This document shows, in pieces, positions 1-11,904 of a stretch of 64,000 nucleotides of DNA. The notes below the pieces were generated by a model. That model saw nothing but the letters and a program-made list of their open reading frames with translations, made no database searches and was not told the origin of the DNA. Both the position numbers and the translations under genes were made by a program. This stretch comes from Laguncularia racemosa (Eukaryota > Streptophyta > Magnoliopsida > Myrtales > Combretaceae), in assembly GCA_037954665.1 (NCBI GenBank), contig JBBMOL010000195.1:650740-714739 (forward strand), written 5' to 3'. Every line of letters begins with the position of its first letter. Positions within the stretch are counted from its first letter, which is position 1.

Positions 1-345
1 TACTCAACAATGAAATGCAAGGACTTGTGCCTTGATCACCTTGCAAGGTTGGTACCAAACTCCATAGGCATTGAGCTTAAACACGTACTTCACCATCCAT
101 CCCGATGCATCAGGCTTGTGCAAGATATTGCTTATTAGCTAGTCGATTAAAACTATCACCTAGTGAGCTTTAAAGTAAGGTTGAAGTCATTTAGCTAAGA
201 TCACCACTATAAGGATGAACTTCTACACCTTTATATATCGAGCCTCCAATTCCTAGAGGACATGGTTAACATAGTATATTAGTTGGTGTTCTCTCCCTTC
301 ATCTCAAAACAATACTAAGGAGAGAGCTTGATCACAAACCAATAA
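1..345 (-). pseudogene. RNase H remnant of Tat-type pol
   Basis: The minus-strand translation from about 330 down to 1 keeps the order of the gypsy RNase H: a Y-Y-V-N-H block, E-A-R-Y, a P-Y-F-K-A-H block, the L-H-K-P-D-A-S-G-W block, Y-G-V-W-Y-Q-P and K-A-Q-V-L-A. Several stops interrupt it. Catalytic acidic residues are not confidently preserved. It continues beyond the window's left edge. Confidence 0.7.
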
Positions 346-699
346 GAAAAAATATAGGTCTTCTCCTAGTATAGCGTTAGATAGCACAAGTGAGTTTGTT
401 AGGAATTGCTTCAACTCGTTAAAAGAAATTTAACATTGCTTGCTCTATTTGAAATTTGCAAGGTTCTTCAGTACTTTGAAGAACTTTAAACCCTTATCAT
501 CACTCTTGGACACAAACCTATTCAATGCAACAATTATTCCTATAAGTCGTTGGACTTCCTTTATTGTTTATGGTGCAACAATTTTTAGGGTTTGCCTTAA
601 TGTCGCATTATGTGACCATATACCCTAAGAACTTGCCTAAGACTTCCCTAAAGGCACACTTTTGAGGGGTTAAGCTTTATGTTATACTACCTAAGTGTG

Positions 700-1140
700 T
701 CGAATGTCTCAAATAAGTCTTAAAGATCGTCTTTGGACTACCTACTCTCGATCATCATTTCATTGACATAGACCTCAATGTTGCACTTGAGTTGTGGCAT
801 GAAATCTTAGTCAAAAGGCGTTAGTAGGTCACTGCAATGTTTTTAAGGCTAAAAGGCATGACCTTATAGCAATACATCCCCAAACTTGTGACAAGAGATG
901 TGTGCACTTGGTCTTGTAGCTCCATCTTGATCTAGTTATAACCTAAGAATGTGTCCATGAACTTAGGAGAGCATGGCTAAAGATGGAGTTAACAAGCCAG
1001 TCAATTTTGAGGAAGGCAAAGCAGTCTTTTAGGCGAGCTTTATTGAGATCAATTTAATCTATACACATCCACCCCTTGCCATCAGACTTCTTGACTAGCA
1101 CACAATTAGTTAGCTGAGTTGGATAACATTCCTTCCTAAT
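700..1140 (-). pseudogene. Reverse transcriptase remnant of Tat-type pol
   Basis: On the minus strand, 1135-960 reads as the gypsy RT opening: a lysine-rich start, then an R-K-E-C-Y-P-T-Q-L block, V-L-V-K-K-S-D-G-K-G and C-I-D-Y-I-D-L-N-K-A. At about 795-755 it reads E-V-Y-V-N-E-M-M, where an active enzyme has the Y-V-D-D catalytic box, so both aspartates are lost. Stops separate the blocks. This is a dead enzyme. Confidence 0.75.
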
Positions 1141-1499
1141 GAAATCAATCTTGAGTAGTTTTTGCACCTCTTTTTTTATAGTTGCCTATCATTATGGGGG
1201 AAAATGCTTTCTTCATTGTTTGATGACTTTAGTGTTGCTATCAATGTTGAAGTTGTGTATCATGAGCTTTAGAGAGATACTTAACATATCAAAGGGTAAC
1301 CAAGTAAATACGTTGACGTTAAACTTAAGGAAGCCGATAAGCTATTGTTTGAGCTTAAGGGGCATTGATGTCCCTACTCACACGGTATACTCAAGGCTAT
1401 TACTAAGCTATATTCCATCTCTTCGATCAGTCCTCCCCTAAACCTTAGCTTCTCCTCAAGTCTAGTCTTTATACTAAAGATTTCTTCCCTTTTAAAGGC

Positions 1500-1935
1500 C
1501 TTTAAGTTAATTTCTTTGTGAGTACCTGATCCCCTTAACTTACACCCACTCCATCTGGTACAAGGAATTTGGCTTTAAGGTGTGCTAGAGAAGAGATCAT
1601 CCTAAAGGAATTTTGACTTGCCCTCTCTAAAATTACATTGTAAGGAGACCAGCATTCTACCACTAGCAAATCTACAAGTTATTAAGCTACAACCTTATCA
1701 TTCCCTAGCTCCATAGGAAGTGATGATGCCTATAGCCTAGACTGGTTAATTATTGGACTTGTACAAGTCTTGGTTATAAGACATCATGTTATTCTTGTTC
1801 TTGGGCTTCATTTGGTCATAGCCATGCTTGAAGATGATGTTATATGTGCTATCTATATCGACCGTGATTTTCTTAACCTTAAATTTAGAGATCCTTGCAC
1901 TGATCACTAAGGCATCATCATAAAGGGTTTAAACT
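1500..1935 (-). pseudogene. Protease-region remnant of Tat-type pol
   Basis: Minus-strand reading gives a D-D-A-L-V-I-S-A block, then V-K-K-I-T-V-D-I-D-S-T-Y-N at the place of the catalytic D-x-G-S, then a W-S-P-Y-N-V-I-L-E block and A-H-L-K-A-K-F matching the end of the Tat protease region. The glycine of the active-site triad is replaced. At least four stops are present. Confidence 0.7.
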
Positions 1936-2349
1936 CCTTCCATGTCTTCATTTGAGAATGAGATCAATGTGATTATTCTCAGTTTTTGCCATGCAAGCTC
2001 ATCACCTATTGGTTATACTAGGCTTGAAGAGCTCAGCTAGCCTTCCCTTAGGGGCCCCTTGACAATGTTGCTAATGATGCCATTGGAGGCTTAGTTTAAG
2101 CGATTATTGTTGTTATCTTCTTCATCTTGACCTTACTCAACTCACTTCCTCTAAGTAGGGTGCTCGATGAAATTGTTGGGGTGAACAATGTACTCTTTAA
2201 GGTACCTTCGTTGAACGAGGTCCTTAAGGGTGTTTTTGAGCTAGTAGCACTTGTCAATGTTATGACTCCTATCTCTATAGAAGTCACAATACTTATTGGA
2301 GTTTCTCTTGCTCATATTACCTTTAAGATGTGTTAGGTTAGGAAGGATG

Positions 2350-3000
2350 CCTCTATTGCAAACTTCGATAAAGATTTCTCCTATTGATTAGTTCAATAGA
2401 GTGTACGTAGTGGAGCTTGGAATGGTGCATTTTTTATCTATAGAGCCATTATCCTAAGATAGCCCCTATCCATTTCTAAGGCTAAGTCAGTACTTTAAAA
2501 GACTTGTTCTCCTTCTTCCTACATCTGTCCAATTTACTTTGGTCGATTTTTTTCTAAGCTAAGATAAAATCTTCTTGCTAGATGTACTTCCTAGCATTTT
2601 TCCTAGAATTCCTCAAAATTTTCTAGGTTGTTCTTGTCTAGCGACTTGAAGAAGTCATTGCTAGGTCTAATGCCTTGGATCACAATGTTCAAAGCAACAC
2701 CCTTATTGACATGGGGATATCCAACAACCTCGTGTTAAAGCGAGTGAGGTAGTCCCTAATTGGCTCGTTGTAACCCTGTTTGATCAAATTAAGGGTTGAT
2801 GAGTCCTTTACTGGTAATTTTGTCACCAATACGTATTGTTGAAATTGTTGGGGGAGCTCATTGAAGGAGGTAATAGAGCTGCTAGGGAGATTATTCTACT
2901 ATGTTGGAGCAACTTTACACAAGGTGCTCAAGAATGCTTTACAAGTGACCACATCACCAGGACCGTACGAGTTCATCATAGTATAGAAATGACACAAATG
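2350..3000 (-). pseudogene. Gag remnant of Tat-type element
   Basis: Around 2775-2690 the minus strand reads N-E-P-I-R-D-Y-L-T-R-F-N-T-R-L-L-D-I-P, the signature of the Retrotrans_gag domain (family form: S-L-R-x-Y-x-x-R-F-N). The flanking sequence is frameshifted. The remaining gag leader probably runs to about 3660 but is too worn to delimit. Confidence 0.65.
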
Positions 3001-3758
3001 GTCATCTAAATCAACTGTTCTATCATACGTGTCAAGCTGAGGCAAGTAGACATTAGGTAGCAAGACCTTATCTTGTATAGTCTACGTGAATGGAACCTTA
3101 TTGATTGAGAATCTTATAGTGGAGTTAACTCTTTTGCTTTCCTTGAGATTGAAAAGTCTTTTGATATAATCATTAATTAACTCAATGTTCGTGTTATCAA
3201 CTTAATGAGTAGCTCAAGTATGAGCATTAGATGGCCCAGGCCTATCATTCCAAGCTATTGCATCATTGTGCTTGTGTAATGTAGCTAGTAAAATTGACAT
3301 TGGGAGTGCTTACCCATGAGACATTGTTGGTAATATATGTTCAGCAAGAGCTTAGTTGTGGTGTGCCATAGGTCAAGCTTATTGAATTTGTGGTGGAGCA
3401 TTTACCACCAGTAATGGTGTTCAGGAATTGTTACACCCATGCTCCAAAGAATGTGTAGACACATCCTCCAATTTTGGCATTTTGTTGAGTTGATTTAACT
3501 CTACCACTCAAGTTTGGAGCCTTAAGTTATCGTTTTGTATTGCTTCATTTTATGTGGCCAACATTTTGCAATAGTTTTCTAAGTTAAGAAAATGTTAAGC
3601 ATCAATGTGGTAAGTGCGGGGCTTAGTGTTTAGGTTCGGGTGTTAAGACGCCATGGCATGGACAATTTGGTCCATTGCTAACATGTCAATAGTTTTCTTG
3701 GATTTAATGGTTTTTGACTTAGAAAATATGGTTTTGGTCGTGAGTAGGATCATGAAGA

Positions 3759-3766
3759 TGGCACCA
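3759..3766 (-). other. Primer binding site of the 1-4276 element
   Basis: The minus strand reads TGGTGCCA starting 2 nt after the LTR end. LTR end followed by TTTGGTGCC is the usual arrangement for a tRNA primer site in gypsy elements. The match is too short to name the tRNA. Confidence 0.5.
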
Positions 3767-3768
3767 AA

Positions 3769-4276
3769 TGTTGTGCTAGATTTCTCTAAAGGTGGTTAGT
3801 CATTTGCAAAATGAGAGAATGTTAGGCTAAAGGAGGTGCTAGGGGTGGCTCTAATATAACTACTTTGATGCCTAAGTTAGCACGAGCTATTTAAGATAGT
3901 TTATAAGCTTAAAATCAGTATAAGGCTTTAGATTTTAAGCTTAGATCCTTGGGCCTTCTTCTTCTATTTATAGACTGTTGGATTGAGACATCTTAGTAAG
4001 TGCATTTACATCACATTTCTTTAACTTCCTCATGCCAATTGAGCCTTTCCAACCTCCTTTGTCAGTTAGTTGAGTGCAATTGACCCAATCTCAAGCTTGG
4101 TTTGATCTATGAGTTGGAGCTTGATCCGATCTCTAGTTCTTGGATTAGTATTTAGGAGTTTAAGCTTAGTCTTTAAATCTCGAACATGGGCTTGGAGTAA
4201 GTAGGATTGGACCTTAGAGGCACATACCTAAAAGGCACTATCAACAAGAGATCTTAGTGGGGGTATTAGTGTTACA
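3769..4276 (-). repeat. LTR (5' LTR) of the 1-4276 element
   Basis: 508 bp. Read on the minus strand it starts TGTAACAC and ends AGCACAACA, the usual TG...CA ends, with the primer site right after it. A related sequence occurs at 15260-15817 and shares the blocks around TGATGCCTAAGTTAGCAC and GAACATGGGCTT. Confidence 0.65.
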
Positions 4277-5459
4277 TATTACAATTAGCTTGCTACTTGC
4301 TTCAAATCAAATGTCTTAAACGCCATCTCAATTTGATTTCATGACTCCATCATGCTGTTTTTTTTTTTTTTTTCAATCATACTTTATTCCATGTTTACCA
4401 AAGTAAAACTCCAATAACCACCAATACTCTTCTTGACTTAAAGGAAATGAAAGAGCATTCCACCACAATACACAAGGGATTAACATTTTTAATACTCTCT
4501 TTGTATCCCCAACACCATGCTTGAATAGGTTCAAAATCAAGGAAAATCTAAGAAAATGGAAGAAAATCTTGTGCTTGGCTATTTTAATAATATTACTCAT
4601 TTCCTTTTACTTCCACTCTTCATAATTTTTATAAATTTCCTTTCATCTCCTATATTCTCTTGAAAGTTGTCATGCAAAACATCCGTTATCCATAAACGTG
4701 TTATTGTTTACAATAACATACCATCCTACATAAACACAATTATTGTCCATGGAGCCTTTTAATTTTCCATGCATCGAAGCTCTATGCAATTTTTTTTTTA
4801 ACCAACATTATAAGATTTTACAAATGCTTAAACTAAATATGCGAATAAACAAAGAAATTGGTAGGTAACGAGCAATTGTGAAAAATGACCTGTAAGTTTA
4901 CGAATAGATGAACATAATGATGAATTTTAAGTAGTTTTGAGGTTATTGACCAATATTGAGAAAAATGTGTAGATGTACAAGGAGTTGAGTTTATAGAAAT
5001 GTGTAAAAAGTTCATAAAGAGAACATCGTTACAAACTTATGAATAAAATCCCATTTTTATAGTGATTTTATGAACATCCATGAGATGTAGAAGCTATATG
5101 GATACAAAGAAAATTACAGAAAAATTATAATTTAATGAGAGAATTGATAAACTATATAAGGTTGGGAAAAATATTTTGACATTTTAAAAAAAGAATGAAA
5201 TCCATTTAGACATTTTAAATAATAATTACTAACGTAAGAGAAATTATTATCTAATAAGTAAGATTACTAGCATGAAAGTGATTTTAGGAGTGACAAAGTT
5301 ATCCAAATGTATGAAATGTAAATGCAGCTATGAAGAATTTAGTATATTTACGAACTTTTATGTAAGGGTATAAATACATTTTTTCCAACTTTGAAGTATT
5401 GCTGAGACATATAAACATTATATGAAATTTAAAGCATTTTTCTGAACCAACGAAAAATT
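4277..5459. other. Intergenic, no gene recognised
   Basis: AT-rich sequence with a poly-T run at 4359-4374. Open frames here are short with no recognisable domain. The downstream part (4850-5450) has the same low-complexity flavour as the repeat mosaic that follows. Confidence 0.5.
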
Positions 5460-8350
5460 GCTAAGTTACAAGCGAATTTGTGGAAAATAAAGCGTAAAAA
5501 ATGTTGAGTACATACATAAACAATATAGAGATCATATAATGTTTTGCCCAACACAGCAAACCACTGAGAATTGTTAATGATATGGCAAGATATCCATATT
5601 ATTAATGGCATAGAAAGATTTCAATTTAAAATAAAGGATATAAATGATACTTTATTGAATATTATGCACTAAAGAAAGATTAAATTGTGCCTGAGGTTTA
5701 TTTGATGTAATACACAAATAATCTTGAATAATTGTTTGCCACAGTTCAAATTGAATTGATAAGAATGAAAAGGGAGAAAAACTATTAGTTGATGTCAATA
5801 ATAGCTAAAATTGAATAATGTTCAATAACAAGAGTATTTATACGACTCAAGGACCTATTAGGTCAATAGGCTGAAAACAAGAAACTAATAACATAAATAA
5901 ATAGTAATAAAAAAAACAATTCAAAAAACCTAAAATTAATAATGACTAAATAGATTGACTAACGAAAAGAAAATATGCTAAGCAATATGATTTGTTGGTG
6001 TTTTTGGTGTTTGTTGAAAAATTCAAGTTCAACTAATCTTGAACAAATGAATCAAATAAATCTTAAAATAATCATTTTCATCATCTTTGCTAGAATCTGT
6101 TAAAAATGTTAAAACTAAATTATGAAGTCCCTTTGCCATAACTCGAGTAATATGACCAAAAGACATGTGATCCCCATACAAATGGGATGTCCATGTTATT
6201 AATTGAGTAAAAAGATTTCAATTTAAAATAAAGGATATGAGCAATCCTTTCTTGGACATTATGCCCCAAGGAAAGATTGAACAATGTCAGGGTTATTTGA
6301 TGTGACACAAATAATCTTAAAACAATTGTTTGCCACAATTCGCAATGAATTGATAAGAGCAAAATGGGAGAAGAGCTCTCAATTGATGTCAATAACACCA
6401 AAAATTGAATAATGTTCAATAACATGAGTATTTATATGACTCAAGGCCTTTCTAGGTTAATAGGCCCAAAACGGGAAACTAATAACAAAAATAACAATTC
6501 AAAAAACCTAAAATTAATATTGATCGAACAGACTAGCTTATACAAGGAAAATATGCTAAGCAATATGATTTTCTGGTGCCTCTATTGGTTATTAAAAATT
6601 TCACTCATCTTGAGTGAATGAACCACATAATTCGTGCCAATGGCTAGGTAGCTGAATTACATAAACACTAGTTTTCTATGAGAAGGACTAAGTTTGATTT
6701 TTTTTCTCACTTAGTCATAATTTTAGTTGGCAAAAAAAAAAAAAAAAATTGAATGAAGTCTTTCCATCCTCTATGCTCTAAAAAATTTTAAAACCAACTT
6801 ATGAAGCTTCTTCGCCCTAGCCTAAGTAGTAGGACCAAAAGACATGTGATCGCCATTAGTTAAAATATAAAGCAAAATTATGAAACATTAAATAAATTTA
6901 TGAAGTTTACACAAAACGTAAGCATTGTAGAGTTGCAAACATTATTCCATCCTACATATGTTCCACTAAGGTTTTTGCAACTAAGTCATAAAGTATTTAG
7001 TTTTACAACATTTTATAACCCAAAATTGAATGTTGTTTATTTTATCCATATAGTTATCTCAAATGACATATTAGTTTTTTAACATGGTTACTAGTGAATT
7101 TACAGAAAATAAAGGATAAGAAATGTTGAGTAGTTATATGAACCATGTAGAAATTGTACAAAATTTTGTGCAAAACAACGAAACATTGCGAATTGTTAAG
7201 ATATAAATCAAATTTAGGAAAGATTAAATATATTCATGAAGTTTTCATAAAATGTATGAGAGATAGACCTGCAATTCTATTTGTACATTATTTCATTCGA
7301 CCAACCATATGTTTCGCTAAGGTTTTTTTTTTTTTTAACAACCAAGTCATAAAATTTTAGTTTTACACCATTTTACAATTCTGAAAGCGAGTGTTATTGT
7401 TAATTTTATCCATATAGTTATCTCAAACGACATATTTTATTAGTTTTCTAATACATAGTGTTGGCATAGTATAAATAATAGTAGTTACATTAAAATAGTC
7501 ACACCTTAATTACATTAAAATAAAATAAAGTAAAATTAAAAAACTTAGCCAACCTATGATAGGTGGTAGTCCATTACCTTAGATGAGATGTAAGAACTTT
7601 TTTATATGGATAACATAATCCTAGCTACGTATGACAGCTTTACAGAATAACCTATAGTTTTCTCACCAAACTTTTAAATTTTTTTCAAACGTAGAGGCTA
7701 CCTGGTTAGCCTCCGAGATTCTCATTTTTCATTTTTTTGTAATGTATATGTACGTATATGTTTAAATTTAATTCTGTTCTAACTATTCTAATGTAGTGTT
7801 TTGTCCTTCCTATTTATGTCATGCGGTGAAAAGATTAAAATAATATTGATGTAAGCCATTGTACAAGCTAAATTGAGAAAAGTATTTAATTGCACGACTT
7901 TGGTAAAGGTGGATGACTTGATCACCCAAACTAAAAGATTTAAAACTCCATTATAAAAATTACTAGAGAAATAAAAGTAGTTAATATAAACAGCACAACA
8001 AGTTTTATGGTTTTAATAGATTCTTCTAATATTAGGGTTTTTTTCTTTCAAGTTTTTCATTTTTCATTTTTATTTTTTTACGTAGATTTATTTAATAAAT
8101 TATAGTTTTATCAATAAAAATAAAATTAATTCTACAAGGTATTTTTATTTCCTTTTTCATCATCCATGCTGGAATCTACTACCAAATTATGAAACTTCCT
8201 TGCCTTAGCCTAGGTAATAGAACCAAAAGATTTGTGATCCCAACACGGATGTGATGTCCATATCATTAATTGCGCAGAAAGATTTCAATGTATAATAAAG
8301 GATATGAGCAATCCTTTCTTCGATTTTATGCTCCAAGAAAGATTGAACCA
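5460..8350. repeat. Mosaic of interleaved direct repeats derived from retroelements
   Basis: Three segments recur in the same orientation. Segment A (about 5590-6010, 6185-6600, and a short copy 8226-8345) begins near CATTAAT...AGATTTCAAT and includes ATATGCTAAGCAATATGATTT in the first two copies. Segment B (about 6880-7080 and 7200-7440) shares CATATAGTTATCTCAAA and AAGTCATAAA. Segment C (5467-5590 and 7092-7200) shares AAATGTTGAGTA and GAATTGTTAA. Short minus-strand readings next to the copies resemble the gag motif G-P-T-T-x-A-R-A-K (near 6840-6790, 6160-6100, 8235-8160), so at least part of it comes from a gypsy element. No intact ORF. Confidence 0.6.
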
Positions 8351-9582
8351 TGTGCATGGGAAGGGGGCTTCTCGCAACATTTTCCTTATTTAGAATATTG
8401 AGTAAAGATTTTCAACTTGAGGGCAAGCTTGCTAGATAGCTACTCTTGTGATTCATAATTGGTCTATGTACCATACACGAAAATTATAATGTGAATATAT
8501 GGAATATAGTACGTGTATCAACATATATCACTGGTAATTTGTTACAGTTTGTTGTGGAAGGAAGCAATCTCATGATTCTATGTGCCTTGTAATTTTGTGA
8601 AACAAATGATATGTAGGACTAGAAGATGAGAACTCTATTTTATTAGAGTTGGGAGTGTTTTTATTATCTTTGCCTTATTATAGACAGTGATTTTTCTTTT
8701 TTCTTTTTTTAATCAAAGAAAGTACAATCTTGTACCAGCGAAATTAAGAAGAGCCTATATGAAGTGCCAGATATTGATCTCGTCAATACGTGTCGATGAC
8801 CTCGTCGAGTTGATCAAACTACCAAACGTTTCATACAATCACAAATAGAAGTAAGAGTAAGAATGCATCGTAGACCGTGTAATTCAATGGTGATGAGGAG
8901 CCTTCCTTTCTGAAAGAAACAACATTGTTGAGAAGCTTCGTGTAACGCAACAGGACGAGTAAAGGCCTACATTGATGAGGTTTCTAGAGCAACTCCACGG
9001 TACACTAGCAATGTGGATGTTTTAAATTATTTTCATATTTATACTTGGCTCTTCATGCATTTTTACTGGGATTCCTTACACCCACGATGAGATCCAGATC
9101 CCTTTTCACAGTTCGCAGGAGGAGAAGGAGCAATTGAAAACAGTGAAAGAGGGTAAAGCAAAGTACAAGAATAATATTACATAAAAATTTTGTCCTTCAA
9201 TCACATGTTTGATGCAAATGAAATTTTTAAAATAAACGGAAGGCATGTGGCAAACATATGAAAGATGACAATAAGCATAAAACACAGCCGAATCCTAGAA
9301 TTAAGCGCAAGGGTAATTGGTGTTTCTAACACAAGACCAACCATTTAGAACTAAGACACTAACATGGTTATAAGTGAACTCAGCATAACAAGTTCTAGCT
9401 TTAATTAATACCACAGCATCAAAAGGTGAAAACCCCCACTAGAACTACTCTGATCCAAATCTTGTTTTGGAGTCCTGCAATTCTAAGTTAGGAAGTAGAT
9501 TCAATCCATCCCAGCAAAGTTACAAATAAAACTAAATCCATCTAAGCTGAACCACATAAGAAGGGATCTCTCCTTGATAATC
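8351..9582. other. Intergenic stretch downstream of the KCS gene
   Basis: No coding region recognised. The last few hundred bases presumably hold the KCS 3' UTR and polyadenylation site, but I could not fix the signal. The 8740-9180 part is less AT-rich than its surroundings and shows no reading frame I recognise. Confidence 0.4.
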
Positions 9583-11121
9583 TTAGATGGCTGAGACCTT
9601 TGGAACCTCCACGGGGAAATTATGGATCTCATCCATCCATGGATTCTTCTCCTTTGCAGGGTTTATGGTCCGTAGAGCCTTCCAAACAGCACTGTTGCAC
9701 TTAAACCCAGATCCGAAAGCTATCTGCCAAATTCTGTTTCCCCTCTTCACCCTCCCTCTGGCTTCTGTATATGCCAACTCGTACCAAAGAGAGCTGCTTG
9801 ATGTGTTGCCAAATCGGTTAAGCGTCATCCTTGAGGGCTCCATGTGCCAATCAGAAAGTTGCAAGTTTTTCTCTAACTCGTCCAGTACGGCTCTTCCTCC
9901 AGCGTGAATGCAGAAATGTTCAAAAGCCAATTTGAAGTCGGGGATATAAGGCTTCCACTTCATCTTGAAGAGCTTCTTTCCTACCAACGTGGCAAAGAAG
10001 AGCAACTGTTCAGACATTGGCAACACAAGAGGGCCCAATGTTGTAATATTCGTCTTCAAAGCATCCCCTGCAACGGCCATCAAATCCTTTGACAACGAGA
10101 CTCCAATTTTCCCTGTAGAATCATCTCGTTGGTAGACACAAGAGAAGCACTTGTCGTCAGCACCTTTATGCGTCCGGACAGTATGGACTAACCGGTACTT
10201 GGACCTCCATCTGTCTGAACTTCTGTTAGAGAGTAAAATTGTGGCTCCTCCCATCCTAAACAAACAATTTGACACAAGCATTGACCTCTCATTTCCAAAA
10301 TACCAATTAAGAGTAATATTCTCGATGCTAATGACCAACGCATAGGAATTTGGGTGGACTCGGAGAAGATCCTTTGCCAGATCAATTGAAATCAGCCCAG
10401 CACTGCAACCCATTCCACCAAGGTTGTAGCTAATGATATTACCTCTGAGCTTATAACGGTTAATGACCATTGAAGACAATGATGGGGTTGGGTTAAACAA
10501 GCTGCAATTCACAATCAATATTCCTACATCTTTTGGCTTTAAGGATGTTTTATCAAATAGCTGATCGAGTGCACCAAACATCACCGTTTCAGCCTCCTTC
10601 CTTGCCTCCGCCATGCACGGATTTGGTGGCACTCTTAGAACAGCCTCAGGTAAATAGGTTGACTCCCCAAGGCCCGACCTCTCGAGAATCTTCCTTTGGA
10701 ACTCGAGATTCTCTTCGGTGAAGGCACCCGTCAATTGTGACCTCTCCATAAAGGTCTGTCTTGTGCATTTCCGCTCGTTATCAGGCTTATAGCATGAAAA
10801 ATCAACAAGATAAACGGGCCGAGGACGGGTGAGGAAGTAAAGGGTTGATAGGAATACGAGGAGTGTGGAACATAGAATGACCGAGATGAGATTGAATCGA
10901 AGGTGGTCCCAGAGATCATGAAGGTCTTGGATTGAGAATGCGGATAGCTGTGCAGCGATGACAGCTACAACAGGGGTTAGAAAGAGGTACATACCATGAG
11001 TTATGAGATAATGGTAACCAAGTTTCACATATTTCAATTTAACGGATTGCTTGAAATCAGGGAGTTTCTGGGTGTGTTGTGTTGGTTGGATCAAGGGCGT
11101 GTTAGGATTGGAAGATGACAT
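9583..11121 (-). CDS. KCS11: 3-ketoacyl-CoA synthase, KCS11-like
   Basis: A single uninterrupted 512-codon frame, the normal length for plant KCS. The enzyme condenses malonyl-CoA with a long-chain acyl-CoA, the first and rate-limiting step of very-long-chain fatty acid elongation in the ER membrane, feeding waxes, suberin and sphingolipids. Seen in the protein: two hydrophobic membrane segments (about 39-61 and 77-98), a FAE1/CUT1-type condensing domain from about 97, catalytic Cys239 in G-G-M-G-C-S-A-G, His406 in F-C-I-H-A-G-G and Asn439 in R-F-G-N-T-S-S-S-S, plus an ACP-synthase-III C-terminal region. The N-terminal block L-P-D-F-K-Q-S-V-K-L-K-Y-V-K-L-G-Y-H-Y and the C-terminus F-P-V-E-V-P-K-V-S match Arabidopsis KCS11 as I know it better than KCS4. 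The start ATG fits the family's N-terminus. The gene looks fully functional and is the only ordinary host gene here. Symbol is by resemblance; strict orthology is not shown. Confidence 0.95.
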   Translation of the reverse strand: MSSSNPNTPLIQPTQHTQKLPDFKQSVKLKYVKLGYHYLITHGMYLFLTPVVAVIAAQLSAFSIQDLHDLWDHLRFNLISVILCSTLLVFLSTLYFLTRPRPVYLVDFSCYKPDNERKCTRQTFMERSQLTGAFTEENLEFQRKILERSGLGESTYLPEAVLRVPPNPCMAEARKEAETVMFGALDQLFDKTSLKPKDVGILIVNCSLFNPTPSLSSMVINRYKLRGNIISYNLGGMGCSAGLISIDLAKDLLRVHPNSYALVISIENITLNWYFGNERSMLVSNCLFRMGGATILLSNRSSDRWRSKYRLVHTVRTHKGADDKCFSCVYQRDDSTGKIGVSLSKDLMAVAGDALKTNITTLGPLVLPMSEQLLFFATLVGKKLFKMKWKPYIPDFKLAFEHFCIHAGGRAVLDELEKNLQLSDWHMEPSRMTLNRFGNTSSSSLWYELAYTEARGRVKRGNRIWQIAFGSGFKCNSAVWKALRTINPAKEKNPWMDEIHNFPVEVPKVSAI

Positions 11122-11424
11122 TTTTCTTTTTTTTTTAGAAACTTACGTAACTTTCTTCACTAATTTCAAAGTCAATTTAAGAGTGAAACGCACCTACCAA
11201 CCTTGAGACACCTTTTTGAAAGGTCAAAAGGGGAGCAGCTTAAGTGATAAGACTTTCATGGAAGTACAAAGAAGTCGTATTTTGATCTTAGTCAAGAGAA
11301 AATCAAAAGGAACTTAAGGGTTTTTCAAAAATTTTGTTATCCAAAAGAAAGTGGGCATATAGAAAAACACTAACTTTCTTCCCAGAGCAAAATCACAAAA
11401 TGCTGCCACAGGTAAAAGACTTCC

Positions 11425-11663
11425 CTGCAAATAGGAAAAATATTCCATTACTTAAATATCACTGCATTAGCCATGTTTTGGTTTCATTACATCAAAAGTT
11501 TCAACATTCTTCTTGGAGCAGATGAGATCTGGTGTGTTTGTTTACGAGGAAAAAGAAATAGAGACAGGTGCGGTGATAAAACCAATGCACATTATATTGC
11601 TTATTTACGTGCTACTCATTTGATAAAGTAAAACCCGAAGTAAGACAACGATAGAAAACAAAC
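11425..11663 (-). other. Possible 5' UTR intron of the KCS gene
   Basis: On the minus strand an acceptable donor (CCAG followed by GTTTGT) starts at 11663 and an acceptor (CCTATTTGCAG) ends at 11425, between the likely promoter and the start codon. The enclosed 239 bp are T-rich. This is inference from splice consensus only; the leader could equally be unspliced. Confidence 0.3.
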
Positions 11664-11780
11664 CTGGAACCGGACTCTTGTGTTTTTCTTGCCTAAGGAA
11701 CCATGACCAGAGACCAAAGAGAGATGAAAGAGCGAGAGAGAGCGGAGAGACTCCTGAGTCCTGACATGTTAAGAAGCTGT

Positions 11781-11794
11781 TTATTAATAAATAG
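11781..11794 (-). promoter_or_regulatory. Candidate TATA region of the KCS gene, with pyrimidine patch downstream
   Basis: Minus strand CTATTTATTAATAA. About 25-75 bases downstream in the direction of transcription lies a strong CT-rich patch (11755-11715), a common plant core-promoter and leader feature. An ACGT-core box (TGACGTGTGAC on the minus strand, about 11893-11904) lies upstream. Together these place the transcription start near 11.75 kb and give a leader of roughly 600 nt before any splicing. Confidence 0.4.
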
Positions 11795-11904
11795 GCAGTG
11801 CATGCATGTGACTTGTGACTTGGAAGTGCTGTGATAGTCTTTAACAATTTGCGATGGATCCAGTTTGTTTCGATACGCCTGTAAGATTGAAATCGTCACA
11901 CGTC

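Larger units (their letters stand above)
1..4276 (-). mobile_element. Decayed Tat-lineage Ty3/gypsy retrotransposon, cut by window edge
   Basis: Read on the minus strand, the parts follow the gypsy order: LTR (3769-4276), primer site, gag, protease, reverse transcriptase, RNase H, running off the left edge. Each domain is recognised by translating short stretches that keep family motifs, but stops and frameshifts occur every few dozen codons, so nothing is expressed as a full protein. The RNase H wording (a Y-V-S-like block, then K-P-D-A-S-G) and the protease block with D-D-A-L-V-I fit the Tat lineage of plants. The other LTR and the integrase would lie left of the window. Confidence 0.8.

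Noticed and set aside
1139..1441. 100-codon plus-strand frame
   Set aside because: Antisense to the RT and protease remnant of the Tat element; no motif.
4373..4600. 75-codon minus-strand frame after a poly-T run
   Set aside because: No domain or neighbour support; the poly-T may suggest a retroposed piece, but no source is recognised.
9587..9907. 106-codon plus-strand frame over the KCS gene
   Set aside because: Shadow of the minus-strand KCS coding sequence.
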